Assembly: GCA_031265585.1 (NCBI GenBank)
Contig: JAISCL010000288.1
Location: 1 to 39,184, forward strand
Reading direction: 5' to 3'
Length of the DNA stretch: 39,184 bases
DNA from: Tannerella sp.
Lineage (GTDB): Bacteria; Bacteroidota; Bacteroidia; Bacteroidales; Tannerellaceae
In this document: piece by piece, positions 9,055-16,935 of the stretch
How positions within the stretch are numbered: position 1 is the first letter of the stretch
Layout of the letters: every line of letters starts with the position of its first letter
Translations under genes and position numbers: made by a program
The notes under the pieces: model-generated
What the model was told of the DNA's origin: nothing
Databases searched by the model: none
Seen by the model: the letters and a program-made list of their open reading frames with translations, nothing else

Positions 9055-9999
9055 TTATTTTCTCCGGCTTACGAGCATGACGCTAAGCAAAATGACGAGC
9101 AGGCCGGCCAACTGGATACAAGTGACATGTTCACGCCCGAACGTCATCCCGATAAAAACCGCAATAAAAGGATTCACGTAGGCATGCGTCCCCACTTCGG
9201 TAGCGGGGCGGACTTTGAGCAGCCAGACATAAGCCGAATAGGCCAGCAGGGAGCCGAAAATGATCAAGTACGCCAAGGCCAGCCAGACGTATGACGGGAC
9301 GGACGTCAAATCAGTATTCGCCACATCCCCGCCGGCAATCGCAACCAGCCAGAACATCCCGGCGGCAAAAAGCATCTGCCATGCCGAGCCGGCAAACGCA
9401 TTGACCGCTTCTTCTCCCGACGAACGGTACTTGGCATACAAAGTACCCAGCGCCCAGGACACGCAGCCAAAGACAAGAATCAAAACGCCATATTCGCTAT
9501 GCCCACCGCCGCCGGAACGGACAGCGGCACACGCGTCGTCACCGCCCGTTTCGCCGGGATGCAATTGCTCAATATAAAGCATAACAACCCCCAGAAAGCC
9601 GGTAATAATACCCGTGACAACCGCCGGCGTCCGAAAATTCCTCTTCCACATCGGAACATCGAACGCCATAATCCAAATCGCCGTCGACGAAGCGATAATC
9701 GCGACCAGGCTGCTGTTCAGATACCGTTGCGCAAGCATCACAACCGCCATATCAATAAAAAGCAATATAATCCCGCTCACGGCCGATTTCCCGATCAGGC
9801 TTTTTCTGAAGACCGGCTCGCCCTTCAGCCGGCACCAGGCCAGGAGAATCAACCCGGCCGCCGTGAAGCGCAACGCGCCGAGCAGGAACGGAGGCAGTCC
9901 CTGCAGAGCCACGCCGATAAAATAGTAAGTCGAACCCCAAACCACATAAATAAGAAAATAGGCAACAACGACAGCCTTTGTCCTTTGCATCCCTCCCAT
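9055..9999 (-). CDS. EamA/DMT-family transporter
   Basis: 314 residues, about ten membrane segments in two EamA halves. The first begins YFLIYVVWGSTYYFIGVAL with the typical LRFTAAGLILL, and the second begins VLILVFGCVSWALGTLYAKY and ends LAGLLVILLSVMLVSRRK. Drug/metabolite transporters of this type usually export amino acids, bases or other small metabolites across the inner membrane. The start codon overlaps the aminotransferase stop by one base (TAATG), implying translational coupling, so the substrate may be connected with that enzyme's sulfur amino acid or amino acid chemistry. That link is inference. Met4 is an alternative start. A Gly/Asp/Ala-rich cytoplasmic loop (GETGGDDACAAVRSGGGGH) between the halves is longer than usual. 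Confidence 0.9.
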   Translation of the reverse strand: MGGMQRTKAVVVAYFLIYVVWGSTYYFIGVALQGLPPFLLGALRFTAAGLILLAWCRLKGEPVFRKSLIGKSAVSGIILLFIDMAVVMLAQRYLNSSLVAIIASSTAIWIMAFDVPMWKRNFRTPAVVTGIITGFLGVVMLYIEQLHPGETGGDDACAAVRSGGGGHSEYGVLILVFGCVSWALGTLYAKYRSSGEEAVNAFAGSAWQMLFAAGMFWLVAIAGGDVANTDLTSVPSYVWLALAYLIIFGSLLAYSAYVWLLKVRPATEVGTHAYVNPFIAVFIGMTFGREHVTCIQLAGLLVILLSVMLVSRRK

Positions 10000-11156
10000 T
10001 ATCCGAAAGCGTATTTAATCCTGCCCAGTCCCTCAAGAAGAAGCGCCCGCGGACAGGCGATATTCAACCGGATAAAACCCTCTCCCGCCGCTCCGTAAAT
10101 CGTCCCTTCGTTGATCCACAGCTTTTCTTTGTCAATCAATATCCTCGCAATCTCCGCCGACGGCAATCCGAGTGAAGAGCAGTCGACCCAGGCAAGATAA
10201 GTCGCTTCGAGCGGCAAGACGATGAACCGGGGGAAATGCCGGGCGAAAAAACTTTTCAGGCAAACATAGTTCACATAGAGATACCGATTCAGTTCGTCCA
10301 GCCACTCCTCCCCGCCGTTATAGGCAGCGATGAGGGCATCCGGCGCAAAGGCGTTTATCTCGCACACCTCATTTACGTTCAGCGCACGGTCAATCTTCCG
10401 CCGCATCCCGACGTCGGCAGCCAGGATGTTAGCCACCTGAAGGCCTGCCAGGTTAAAAGTCTTACTCGGCGCCGTGCAGGTCACCGAGTGATAAAGAAAC
10501 TCCTCGCCAAGCGACGCAAACGGGACGTGCGTATGGCCCGGATAAACCAAATCGCAATGAATCTCGTCGGAAACGACCGTCACCCCGTTGCGCAGGCAGA
10601 TCTCGCCAATCCTGCTCAATTCATCCCGCGTCCACACCCGTCCCGCCGGATTATGCGGGCTGCAAAGCAAAAGGAGTTTCGCCTGCGGAGAGGACGCTTT
10701 TTCCTCCAGGTCATCAAAGTCAGGACGGTATGTCCCGTTCCTGTACGTCAAATCATTCGAGACCGTTTCGCATCCGTTATTTCGAATGGAAGAAAAGAAA
10801 CAGTTATACACCGGCGACTGCACAATCACCCGGTCGCCGGGATTCGTGAGCGCCCGAATCACAGCCGACAGCGCCGGCACAACGCCGGTCGTAAATAGGA
10901 GCCACTCCCGCCGGAAACGGAAGCTGTGCCGCCTGTCGAACCATCCCGTCACCGCCTCGAAGTAAGCATCGGGCACTTTCGTATAGCCGAAAACGCCATG
11001 CCGCACCCTCTTTTCCAGCGCCTCAATCACGCACGGCGCCGTGCGGAAATCCATATCCGCCACCCACATCGGCAGGATGTCGGCATCCCCGGCAGAATCC
11101 CACTTATAGGAATGGCTCTCCCGGCGCGGGATGATTTCATCAAAATCGTATTTCAT
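9999..11156 (-). CDS. MalY/PatB-family PLP-dependent aminotransferase/C-S lyase
   Basis: 385 residues, fold type I. MalY/PatB signatures are [20 protein letters not shown] and [14 protein letters not shown] at the N-terminus, [44 protein letters not shown], and the PLP-binding Lys232 in [12 protein letters not shown]. These are close to E. coli MalY, whose Lys233 is equivalent. The family splits cystathionine or cysteine (beta-lyase) and some members transaminate, so the expected products are homocysteine or sulfide, pyruvate and ammonia. It overlaps the upstream DUF3737 gene by one base (TGATG) and the downstream EamA gene by one base (TAATG), so it is a central gene of a coupled operon. Confidence 0.9.
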   Translation of the reverse strand: MKYDFDEIIPRRESHSYKWDSAGDADILPMWVADMDFRTAPCVIEALEKRVRHGVFGYTKVPDAYFEAVTGWFDRRHSFRFRREWLLFTTGVVPALSAVIRALTNPGDRVIVQSPVYNCFFSSIRNNGCETVSNDLTYRNGTYRPDFDDLEEKASSPQAKLLLLCSPHNPAGRVWTRDELSRIGEICLRNGVTVVSDEIHCDLVYPGHTHVPFASLGEEFLYHSVTCTAPSKTFNLAGLQVANILAADVGMRRKIDRALNVNEVCEINAFAPDALIAAYNGGEEWLDELNRYLYVNYVCLKSFFARHFPRFIVLPLEATYLAWVDCSSLGLPSAEIARILIDKEKLWINEGTIYGAAGEGFIRLNIACPRALLLEGLGRIKYAFG

Positions 11157-12019
11157 CAGGCAGTACGGCTTTTTTTGCGTAATTCAATCCGGCAGGTTCC
11201 GGGATTCCGGCAATTTCCGTCAAAGATAATTTCGCCGGCGCTTCCTGCGGTGATATGGCCCGCATCCGGGTTTTTGATGCTCGTCACATGCCCCTCGATC
11301 GTCGCGTGCAGGGTGCTGTATTCAAAGCACAAATCGGCGTCGGGCGTCAGGGTGCAGTTTTCCATCACCAGGTCTGTGGCGTAGCACAGGGGCTGCGTGC
11401 CGGAGATTTTGCAGTTGACAAGGCGCAGGTTCCTGGAATGCCAGCCCAGGTATTCCCCGTCGATGACGGAATCGTAAACGGTGATATTTTCCGAGTTCCA
11501 GAAAGCGTCTTTCGAATCCAGGCGGGCATTCCGTATGACGACGTTTTTCGCATCCTGGAACGAATAATTGCCCTGCAGGTCGAACCCGTCAATTTCAATA
11601 TCCCGACCGTTCATAAAGATATAATCCCCGCCTTTCACCTCCACATCGTGCAATTCGAGTCCGCGGCAGTTCCAGCAACATTCGGCCGCGCTCGTAAGCC
11701 TTACGCGCTCAAGGTACAGCCCGTCTATTTCGCGAAACATCTTGGGCGCTTCTACCAGCGTATTGACCATCCGTATACGTTTCGAATACCAGATGGCCGC
11801 ACGGCTGTAGACCGTGAAGCGGCAGTCTTCGATCAGCGTGTTTTCGTTGCGCCAGAAAGGATACTTGCACATAAATTCACATTTATACGCCTCCACATTG
11901 CCGCTCTCCTTAACGGCGGATTCCCCGGGATAGAACTTCACGTTTTCAAGCCGGATATTGTCCGTCGCATACAAAGGCCTTTCGCCCTCAAAAAAAGTAT
12001 TACAGATTAATCGTTTCAT
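11156..12019 (-). CDS. DUF3737 family right-handed beta-helix protein
   Basis: 287 residues without signal peptide. It consists of short repeating strands of about 20 residues with a regular rhythm of Asn/Asp, Cys, Trp and aromatic positions (for example [71 protein letters not shown]). This is the pattern of a parallel beta-helix and matches what I know as DUF3737. It begins [21 protein letters not shown]. Function is unknown; in other genomes this family is often found beside MalY/PatB-like genes, as here. It lies 4 bases after the DUF418 gene and overlaps the aminotransferase by one base. Confidence 0.85.
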   Translation of the reverse strand: MKRLICNTFFEGERPLYATDNIRLENVKFYPGESAVKESGNVEAYKCEFMCKYPFWRNENTLIEDCRFTVYSRAAIWYSKRIRMVNTLVEAPKMFREIDGLYLERVRLTSAAECCWNCRGLELHDVEVKGGDYIFMNGRDIEIDGFDLQGNYSFQDAKNVVIRNARLDSKDAFWNSENITVYDSVIDGEYLGWHSRNLRLVNCKISGTQPLCYATDLVMENCTLTPDADLCFEYSTLHATIEGHVTSIKNPDAGHITAGSAGEIIFDGNCRNPGTCRIELRKKSRTA

Positions 12020-12023
12020 TGTT

Positions 12024-13286
12024 TTATTTTATTTTCTGAATATTGCGTTTAAAACCGTCTCCGTTGATGATCCTCAACCGTTTCCCGTACGTAAGCACGC
12101 GCCAGAGCCACTCAAGCGGCCCGAAGCGGAAAAAGTTCAGCCACAGACAGCTGCCCGCGACCTGAAAAAAGAAGACGCACAGCGCGACCATCTCCACATC
12201 CGCCAGTCCCATCGTAGCGCCCAGTCCGAAGCCGATTCCGTAGAAGATGACCATCCCGAAAGCCGACTGCCCAATATAATTCGTAAGCGCCATCCGCCCC
12301 GGCGCGGCCATCAGGCGGAAAAACGTCCGCTCCCTGTTTTTCACATACCAAAGGCAAACCGAAGACACGTAGGCCAGGCTCATCGGCACCACGCTCAACG
12401 CGTACGCCGCAGAACGCCCGACCAGTCCCAGCGGATTTTCGTTCAATGCGCTCCAGGCATAAAAGCAGGACACGGGAAGCCCGACAAGAAACCCGTACAG
12501 CCGGATTTTTTCCAATAGCGCCCTGTGATTTTCCGGGTTGGCATAGATCCGTTTCCGCCCGGCATACAGCCCCAGCAGAAACAAAGCCAGCACTTTGAAC
12601 ACGCGATTGCCGTCTATAAACTCCCGGCACCTGATAAAGGCGCCCGACAAAGTAAACTTCAGCACGTCGGAATAACTTTCGCCGTCCCGCAGCCACGTCG
12701 CGAAGTTCTCATCCGTTATGCCACTTTTCCGGTTGAAATACTGCGTCGCTTCTATCACCGGAACCGCTGGATCAAAACAGAACAGTACCTTCAACGTATC
12801 CAGAACAACCGGGACGAAGAGAAGCGCCACGGCAAGCAGAATCAGCTTCCTGTTGGACATCTTCACGAACAGCGGAAGCAACATGCCGATCAGCGCATAC
12901 AGGAGCAGGATATCGCCGCTCCATAAAAGCATCAGGTGCAAAAAGCCGATTACTGCCAGGAGGACCATCCTCCGGTAAAAAATCCGGTAACCGTTCACAC
13001 CTTTCTTCAACAAATTGGACAGGATAATTGTAAAGCCCATACCAAACAGGAGGGAAAAGAGACTGTAAAACTTACCGTCAATAAAAATATACTGCAAATA
13101 TTTGACGACCCGGTCCATGCCCGCAGAAGGCATAGCCTCCGTCACGCCTTCCTTCAAGAACGTATATAACGCAAACTCAGGGAAATTAGCCAGACAAATC
13201 CCCAACAAAGCAATTCCCCTCAACACATCCAAAATAAGATAACGTTCCGATGCTCCGACCGGCCCTGTTCGCTCTGATAATCCCAT
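12024..13286 (-). CDS. DUF418 family inner-membrane protein (YeiB-like)
   Basis: 420 residues with about nine to ten membrane segments. Family marks are RYLILDVLRGIALLGICLANFPEF at the N-terminus, FSLLFGMGFTIIL, the MVLLAVIGFLHLMLLWSGDILLLYALIGM segment, and a C-terminal DUF418 domain with GRMALTNYIGQSAFGMVIFYG and RFGPLEWLWRVLTYGKRL. Members are predicted transporters or acyltransferase-like membrane proteins; the function is not established. It is the first gene of the four-gene minus-strand operon. A near-consensus -7 element lies at 13311-13319, and short-period repeats begin just upstream of it. Confidence 0.88.
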   Translation of the reverse strand: MGLSERTGPVGASERYLILDVLRGIALLGICLANFPEFALYTFLKEGVTEAMPSAGMDRVVKYLQYIFIDGKFYSLFSLLFGMGFTIILSNLLKKGVNGYRIFYRRMVLLAVIGFLHLMLLWSGDILLLYALIGMLLPLFVKMSNRKLILLAVALLFVPVVLDTLKVLFCFDPAVPVIEATQYFNRKSGITDENFATWLRDGESYSDVLKFTLSGAFIRCREFIDGNRVFKVLALFLLGLYAGRKRIYANPENHRALLEKIRLYGFLVGLPVSCFYAWSALNENPLGLVGRSAAYALSVVPMSLAYVSSVCLWYVKNRERTFFRLMAAPGRMALTNYIGQSAFGMVIFYGIGFGLGATMGLADVEMVALCVFFFQVAGSCLWLNFFRFGPLEWLWRVLTYGKRLRIINGDGFKRNIQKIK

Positions 13287-13310
13287 ATACCGCTATATGA
13301 TTGACGACGC

Positions 13311-13319
13311 AAAAGTCAT
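13311..13319 (-). promoter_or_regulatory. Near-consensus -7 element for the DUF418 operon
   Basis: On the minus strand TGACTTTTG differs from TAnnTTTG only in the first dinucleotide. It lies about 25 bases before the start at 13286. Confidence 0.35.
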
Positions 13320-13351
13320 TAAAAAACGGGGAAGCTCCGCCAATGTCCCGT

Positions 13352-13393
13352 TTAACGCGAAAAATATACCGATTAACGCGAAAAGGGACGTTA
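13352..13393. repeat. Two 21-base units with TTAACGCG
   Basis: TTAACGCGAAAA starts at 13352 and again at 13373, exactly 21 bases apart. The flanking blocks at 13331 and 13394 are poorly matched. GTTTAACG (13350) and CGTTAAAC (13389) also form an inverted pair around it. The array lies upstream of the DUF418 operon promoter. Confidence 0.6.
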
Positions 13394-13507
13394 AACTTCG
13401 CGGCATCCCGTCCACCGGCTTGTTTTCATCTTGCAATGGAGACCCTGCAGATTTTCGACAGGGGGCCGCAATCGCCGCGCGTGCCGACCCACTGGAAGAT
13501 AAATCAG

Positions 13508-13633
13508 ACTAAAGACACGTGACATTGAACTAAAGACACGTGGCATCAAACTAAAGACACATGACATTTAGCTAGAAACACGTGTCTTTAAATAAAAATC
13601 ACGTGCTTTTTTATCTAAAGCTGCGGTCTTCCC
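13508..13633. repeat. Tandem 21-base array centred on CACGTG
   Basis: Five units at 13508, 13529, 13550, 13571 and 13592 have an exact 21-base period. The core is CACGTG at 13516, 13537, 13579 and 13600, and CACATG at 13558. The first three units share ACTAAAGACACRTGRCAT. The fourth carries the inverted flank (CACGTGTCTTTAA), and the fifth is a near-perfect palindrome around the core. A sixth, diverged unit (CTAAAGCTGCGG) follows at about 13613. It is non-coding and lies between two divergent genes. Confidence 0.9.
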
Positions 13634-13657
13634 GGAGAGATCTTTTCACGAACCATA

Positions 13658-13696
13658 CGATTCGTTAAAGAACCTGAGATTTGTTAAAAACCGGCA
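13658..13696. repeat. Pair of GTTAAA repeats, 19 bases apart
   Basis: GATTCGTTAAAGAACC (13659) and GATTTGTTAAAAACC (13678) are imperfect copies 19 bases apart, immediately right of the CACGTG array. They may continue the same arrangement with another word. Confidence 0.4.
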
Positions 13697-13736
13697 CTTT
13701 TATTGGATATTATCCCGGGCTTGCATTATTTTTTCA

Positions 13737-13744
13737 TACTTTTG
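13737..13744 (+). promoter_or_regulatory. -7 element before the DUF2807 gene
   Basis: TACTTTTG fits TAnnTTTG and lies 26 bases before the ATG at 13771. A TTGC at 13721 is closer than the ideal -33 spacing. Confidence 0.5.
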
Positions 13745-13770
13745 TGCATCAATAAATAAATATAAAAAGT

Positions 13771-14574
13771 ATGAAAAAGATAACACTCATTTCAGTCATG
13801 ATCTGCAGCATCGCAATTTATACGACAAGCTGCGTACATGTGAACATCAACAGTGCCGACGGGAAAAATTTAATCGGAAACGGTATCCAGAAAGAAAAGG
13901 AACGGGCCAAAATGGATTTTAACGCCCTCGATGCCAGAGGATCTATCGATGTGTATATATCCGAATCTTCCGACAGGCCGGTCACGGTTTCCGGCGATGA
14001 AAACCTTATCGACTCTATTGAAACGTATGTAAAAGAGGATGTTTTGTATGTACATTTCAAAAAAGGATATAACTATACCTCTAAAAAAGGCCTGAAGGTA
14101 ATAATTCCAAACAACGGGAAAATAAACAGGATAAACTTGTCCGGTTCTTCCGATGTTTCTATTGAAGGTTGCTTAGTGGCTGATAATATGTCAATAACGG
14201 CCAAAGGAAGTTCAGATATAAAAGGAAATATAAAAGCCGGTAACATTGACATGAATTGCAGCGGAAGCTCCGATTTTAAAGGCCATGTAGAAGCTATAAA
14301 GTGTAATGTGAAATGTACCGGCAGTTCTGACTGCATTATCAGTGGCAGCGCTGATGTCTGTGATATTTCAATGACCGGAAGCAGTGACTTCAAAGGGTAC
14401 GGTTTCACCGCGAAAAAATGCAACTGTTCAGCCTCCGGTTCTTCCGATGTACAAATTACGTGCACGGATGAATTAAGCGTAAGAGCCGGCGGATCCTCCG
14501 ATGTGTACTACAGGGGCAATGCTAAAATTGTACACAAACATCTCTCCGGTTCGTCGGATCTATATAACAAATAA
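13771..14574 (+). CDS. Head GIN domain (DUF2807) lipoprotein
   Basis: 267 residues. The lipoprotein signal MKKITLISVM...YTTSC places the acylated Cys at 21. The mature protein is a parallel beta-helix-like DUF2807 domain: FNALDARGSIDVYISESSDRPVTV near the start, then repeats ending GSSDV, GSSDI, GSSDF or GSSDL every 15-20 residues up to the C-terminus. This head-GIN type is common among Bacteroidetes surface or periplasmic lipoproteins and is often called a putative autotransporter adhesin; no activity is established. Several repeats carry Cys residues (KKCNCSASGSSD, KCNVKCTGSSDC), which is unusual for the family. It is monocistronic and convergent with comEC, 11 bases apart. Confidence 0.9.
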   Translation: MKKITLISVMICSIAIYTTSCVHVNINSADGKNLIGNGIQKEKERAKMDFNALDARGSIDVYISESSDRPVTVSGDENLIDSIETYVKEDVLYVHFKKGYNYTSKKGLKVIIPNNGKINRINLSGSSDVSIEGCLVADNMSITAKGSSDIKGNIKAGNIDMNCSGSSDFKGHVEAIKCNVKCTGSSDCIISGSADVCDISMTGSSDFKGYGFTAKKCNCSASGSSDVQITCTDELSVRAGGSSDVYYRGNAKIVHKHLSGSSDLYNK

Positions 14575-14585
14575 CCGGGGCCGGC

Positions 14586-15872
14586 TCATTTCAAATGCCA
14601 GCATAAAATGATAAATAAGACAGCAAGCGCGGCAAATAGCATCCAATATCGCCGCGCTTGAACATATATTAAAAATAATCCGAGAGCTATATACGAAAAT
14701 AGCATCGTAAACAAATCAAAACGCACGGAAACAGTTGCTCCGGGTATGGCGGCAAAACGGTTAACCACCCACATCAGGCTGTTTGCCATTGCTTCAACGG
14801 CTATTCCCAAATACCCCAATCCGGGCATCCATGAAGGGATAAGCATCCACAGCAAAGTAGCCGGTATTAAGAGGGTCGCCAAAAGGGATAAAAACAAATT
14901 GGTAAACAGGAAAACCAGTGAACTTTGCCCAAAATAAAAGAAACACAGAAACAGCGTTCCTGTCTGCGCCGAAACCGTTACAGCCAATGTGTTCCAGGGC
15001 GATGCCAGTAACGGATTTTTTATTTCCAGCAAATTGCTAAAACGGGGTTGAAGATATAAAATAAAAAGAACAGCCATATAACTCAATTGAAAACCAATAT
15101 CAAACAAATAAAACGGATTGTAAACAAGCATGCAAAAGGCGGCTCCCGCCAAGGTGTTATATTTATCCGGTCTTCGTCTCAACATCCTTCCTGTCAGGTA
15201 AATACTAATCATCACCGCTGAACGCACGGCAGCCGTTGCAAGCCCTGTCATATAAGTAAACATCCAGATAAAAAGTATCATTAAAAGATACTTCAGACAG
15301 TAAAAAAAAGCGATCCGCCCGGGCATAAATGACAGTAGCAGACCAATAAATGCCGAGACAATAGCAACATGAAAACCGCTTACGGAAAGCAGATGCGACA
15401 AACCCACCACCGAGAACTGTTTATTTACATCCCTTGTCATATATCTCCGGTAATTGACCGTTATCGTGGCAAGTACCGATTTTTCTTCATCCGACAGATC
15501 CAACAGATCAAGTTTGTTAACCATCGTTTCCTGAATTTCCAAGGCTTTCACAAGCAGCAAGCCCGGTTCTGCCTTATCTCCCAGTTGCCGTTCGGCAAGC
15601 GATGTACGCTGTATGGAAAGAAAAACAAGAAGAAAGGCAAACACACCTCCCCACACCCAACGGGTGCTGTATGCAAATGGACCGGGATGTATTTGTTTGG
15701 GAACAAAAAATGAGAGGACTGTAAAAATAACCGCAAAAGCAAAAAGGATAATCGAAAAAGCCTGTAACGGAAAACATACCTGAAGCAATGTCCCCGTCAG
15801 CCAAAAAATAAGCGGCCTGACAAAAGGCCGCTTCCGTATTTCATTTACAACCGCCCCTCTGTCATTGCTCAT
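14586..15872 (-). CDS. comEC: ComEC/Rec2-family competence membrane protein, reduced form
   Basis: 428 residues. The competence core is present: FSVVGLSHLLSVSGFHVAIVSAF, MTGLATAAVRSAVMISIYLTGRMLRRRPDKYNTLAGAAF and NPFYLFDIGFQLSYMAVLFIL, with about ten membrane segments in all. In transformable bacteria ComEC moves single-stranded DNA across the inner membrane. It is much shorter than full-length ComEC (about 700-800 residues). The C-terminal metallo-beta-lactamase domain is absent, and only about 60 residues separate the N-terminal membrane helices from the competence core, leaving no room for the usual OB-fold (DUF4131) domain. The start overlaps the rpe stop by four bases (ATGA), so the two are translationally coupled. 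The frame is open throughout, so this is a reduced protein and not an obvious pseudogene. Confidence 0.85.
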   Translation of the reverse strand: MSNDRGAVVNEIRKRPFVRPLIFWLTGTLLQVCFPLQAFSIILFAFAVIFTVLSFFVPKQIHPGPFAYSTRWVWGGVFAFLLVFLSIQRTSLAERQLGDKAEPGLLLVKALEIQETMVNKLDLLDLSDEEKSVLATITVNYRRYMTRDVNKQFSVVGLSHLLSVSGFHVAIVSAFIGLLLSFMPGRIAFFYCLKYLLMILFIWMFTYMTGLATAAVRSAVMISIYLTGRMLRRRPDKYNTLAGAAFCMLVYNPFYLFDIGFQLSYMAVLFILYLQPRFSNLLEIKNPLLASPWNTLAVTVSAQTGTLFLCFFYFGQSSLVFLFTNLFLSLLATLLIPATLLWMLIPSWMPGLGYLGIAVEAMANSLMWVVNRFAAIPGATVSVRFDLFTMLFSYIALGLFLIYVQARRYWMLFAALAVLFIILCWHLK

Positions 15873-16528
15873 GGGCTAAGCATTTTCAATTCTTTGATTG
15901 TTTCTATCGGATTCTTTGATTTAAAAACAAAATTACCGGCAACCAGCACGTCCGCGCCTGCCGCTAACAGGCGTTTACCGGTCTCCATATTTACACCGCC
16001 ATCTACCTCAATAAGCGTATCAAGACCTTTTGAAGTGATCATCTGTTTAAGTCTTGCCGTTTTCGCCACAGCATGTTCAATAAACTTCTGCGCCCCGAAC
16101 CCCGGATTAACCGACATCAGCAAAACCATATCCACATCCGCAATGAGGTCTTCAAGTAGTTCTACCGGCGTATGCGGATTCAACGTAACGGCGGCCTTCA
16201 TTCCGGCATCCTTCACTGCATATACCGTACGATGCAAATGGGTGCAGGCCTCATAATGCACATTCATCAGATAAGCGCCCGAAGCCGCTACCTCTTTAAT
16301 AAATTTTTGCGGCTCGACAATCATCAGATGAACATCCAAAGGCTTTTTACATAATGTATGAACTGCTTCCATCACCGAAAACCCGAATGATATATTCGGA
16401 ACAAATACGCCATCCATCACGTCTATATGCAGCCAGTCCGCATCACTCGCATTAATCATCTCTATCTCCCGCTGCAAATACAAAAAATCCGCCGACAATA
16501 ACGACGGGGCTATTTTATGATTTTTCAT
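15869..16528 (-). CDS. rpe: Ribulose-phosphate 3-epimerase
   Basis: 219 residues, the normal family length, TIM barrel. It interconverts ribulose 5-phosphate and xylulose 5-phosphate in the pentose phosphate pathway, in the cytosol. Visible active-site residues are Ser12 (APSLLSADF), His34/Asp36 (HIDVMDG), His67 (PLDVHLMI) and Asp176 (IEVDGGVN), plus the phosphate-binding MSVNPGFGAQKF and AGADVLVAGNFVF. The start is supported by AAGGGAG before the ATG and a -7 element at 16552-16559. It is the first gene of a two-gene unit with comEC. Confidence 0.96.
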   Translation of the reverse strand: MKNHKIAPSLLSADFLYLQREIEMINASDADWLHIDVMDGVFVPNISFGFSVMEAVHTLCKKPLDVHLMIVEPQKFIKEVAASGAYLMNVHYEACTHLHRTVYAVKDAGMKAAVTLNPHTPVELLEDLIADVDMVLLMSVNPGFGAQKFIEHAVAKTARLKQMITSKGLDTLIEVDGGVNMETGKRLLAAGADVLVAGNFVFKSKNPIETIKELKMLSP

Positions 16529-16551
16529 TTACTCCCTTCATTTTGTTTTCA

Positions 16552-16559
16552 CAAATGTA
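16552..16559 (-). promoter_or_regulatory. -7 element for rpe-comEC
   Basis: TACATTTG on the minus strand, 23 bases before the rpe start, matches TAnnTTTG. TTTTTTGC lies just upstream. Confidence 0.5.
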
Positions 16560-16641
16560 GTGCAAAAAACACATATTCCCTGAAATATATCATCTTTTTT
16601 CAAATTTGCGATATACGTCCTGCAAACAGGACTATATAACA

Positions 16642-16677
16642 GAAAAAAGTAAAAGCGCTTTTGCAAACGCTTTTACT
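16642..16677 (-). terminator. Rho-independent terminator after the 55-residue gene
   Basis: On the minus strand AGTAAAAGCG and CGCTTTTACT form a perfect 10-bp stem around TTTGCAAAAG, followed immediately by TTTTTT. It begins six bases after the stop of the small gene at 16683. Confidence 0.85.
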
Positions 16678-16682
16678 AAAGA

Positions 16683-16850
16683 TTAATTGACTAAGGATTT
16701 CCTTCCTATTCGTTTTCGTTCCGGTTCAAATTCGTACGTGCGTGCAAAATGACGGATAATCATCAATGTTTCGACACGCGGCCCGGACACTTTCTTCTTC
16801 ATCTTTCTATCAGATACAGATACAGCAACTTCAGCGGTAAAATTTATCAT
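16683..16850 (-). CDS. Small basic protein (55 aa), unknown
   Basis: An ORF of 55 codons starting MINFTAEVAVSVSDRKMKKK and containing VSGPRVETLMIIRHFARTYE, with a basic tail ending RKSLVN. It is rich in Lys/Arg and has no signal or membrane segment. Support comes from a very good terminator six bases past its stop. The inverted repeat GTTTCT/AGAAAC lies at 16869-16885 upstream. The ECF sigma gene ends 85 bases upstream on the same strand, so the two may share a transcript. Met17 is an alternative start. I do not recognise a family. Confidence 0.62.
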   Translation of the reverse strand: MINFTAEVAVSVSDRKMKKKVSGPRVETLMIIRHFARTYEFEPERKRIGRKSLVN

Positions 16851-16868
16851 AGGCAACGTTTTTAATAT

Positions 16869-16885
16869 GTTTCTGTTATAGAAAC
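16869..16885 (-). promoter_or_regulatory. Hairpin/operator-like repeat before the 55-residue gene
   Basis: GTTTCT-GTTAT-AGAAAC, a 6-bp inverted repeat about 20 bases upstream of the small gene's start. Confidence 0.3.
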
Positions 16886-16935
16886 GCCTCTGATTGCATA
16901 TTATTGTATCCGGAAGATTTTTTTTTTGAAAAAAA

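Larger units (their letters stand above)
13287..13770. other. Divergent intergenic region with short-period repeat arrays
   Basis: This 480-base region separates the DUF418 operon (minus) from the DUF2807 gene (plus). It carries a near-consensus minus-strand promoter at 13311, a small TTAACGCG array, unstructured sequence at about 13415-13507, a CACGTG array, a pair of GTTAAA repeats, and a plus-strand promoter at 13737. No coding sequence is supported. Confidence 0.7.

Noticed and set aside
11255-12010. 251-residue plus-strand reading frame
   Set aside because: Antisense to the DUF3737 gene. Its composition (many His/Arg/Val without domain pattern) reflects the regular codon pattern of the beta-helix repeats.
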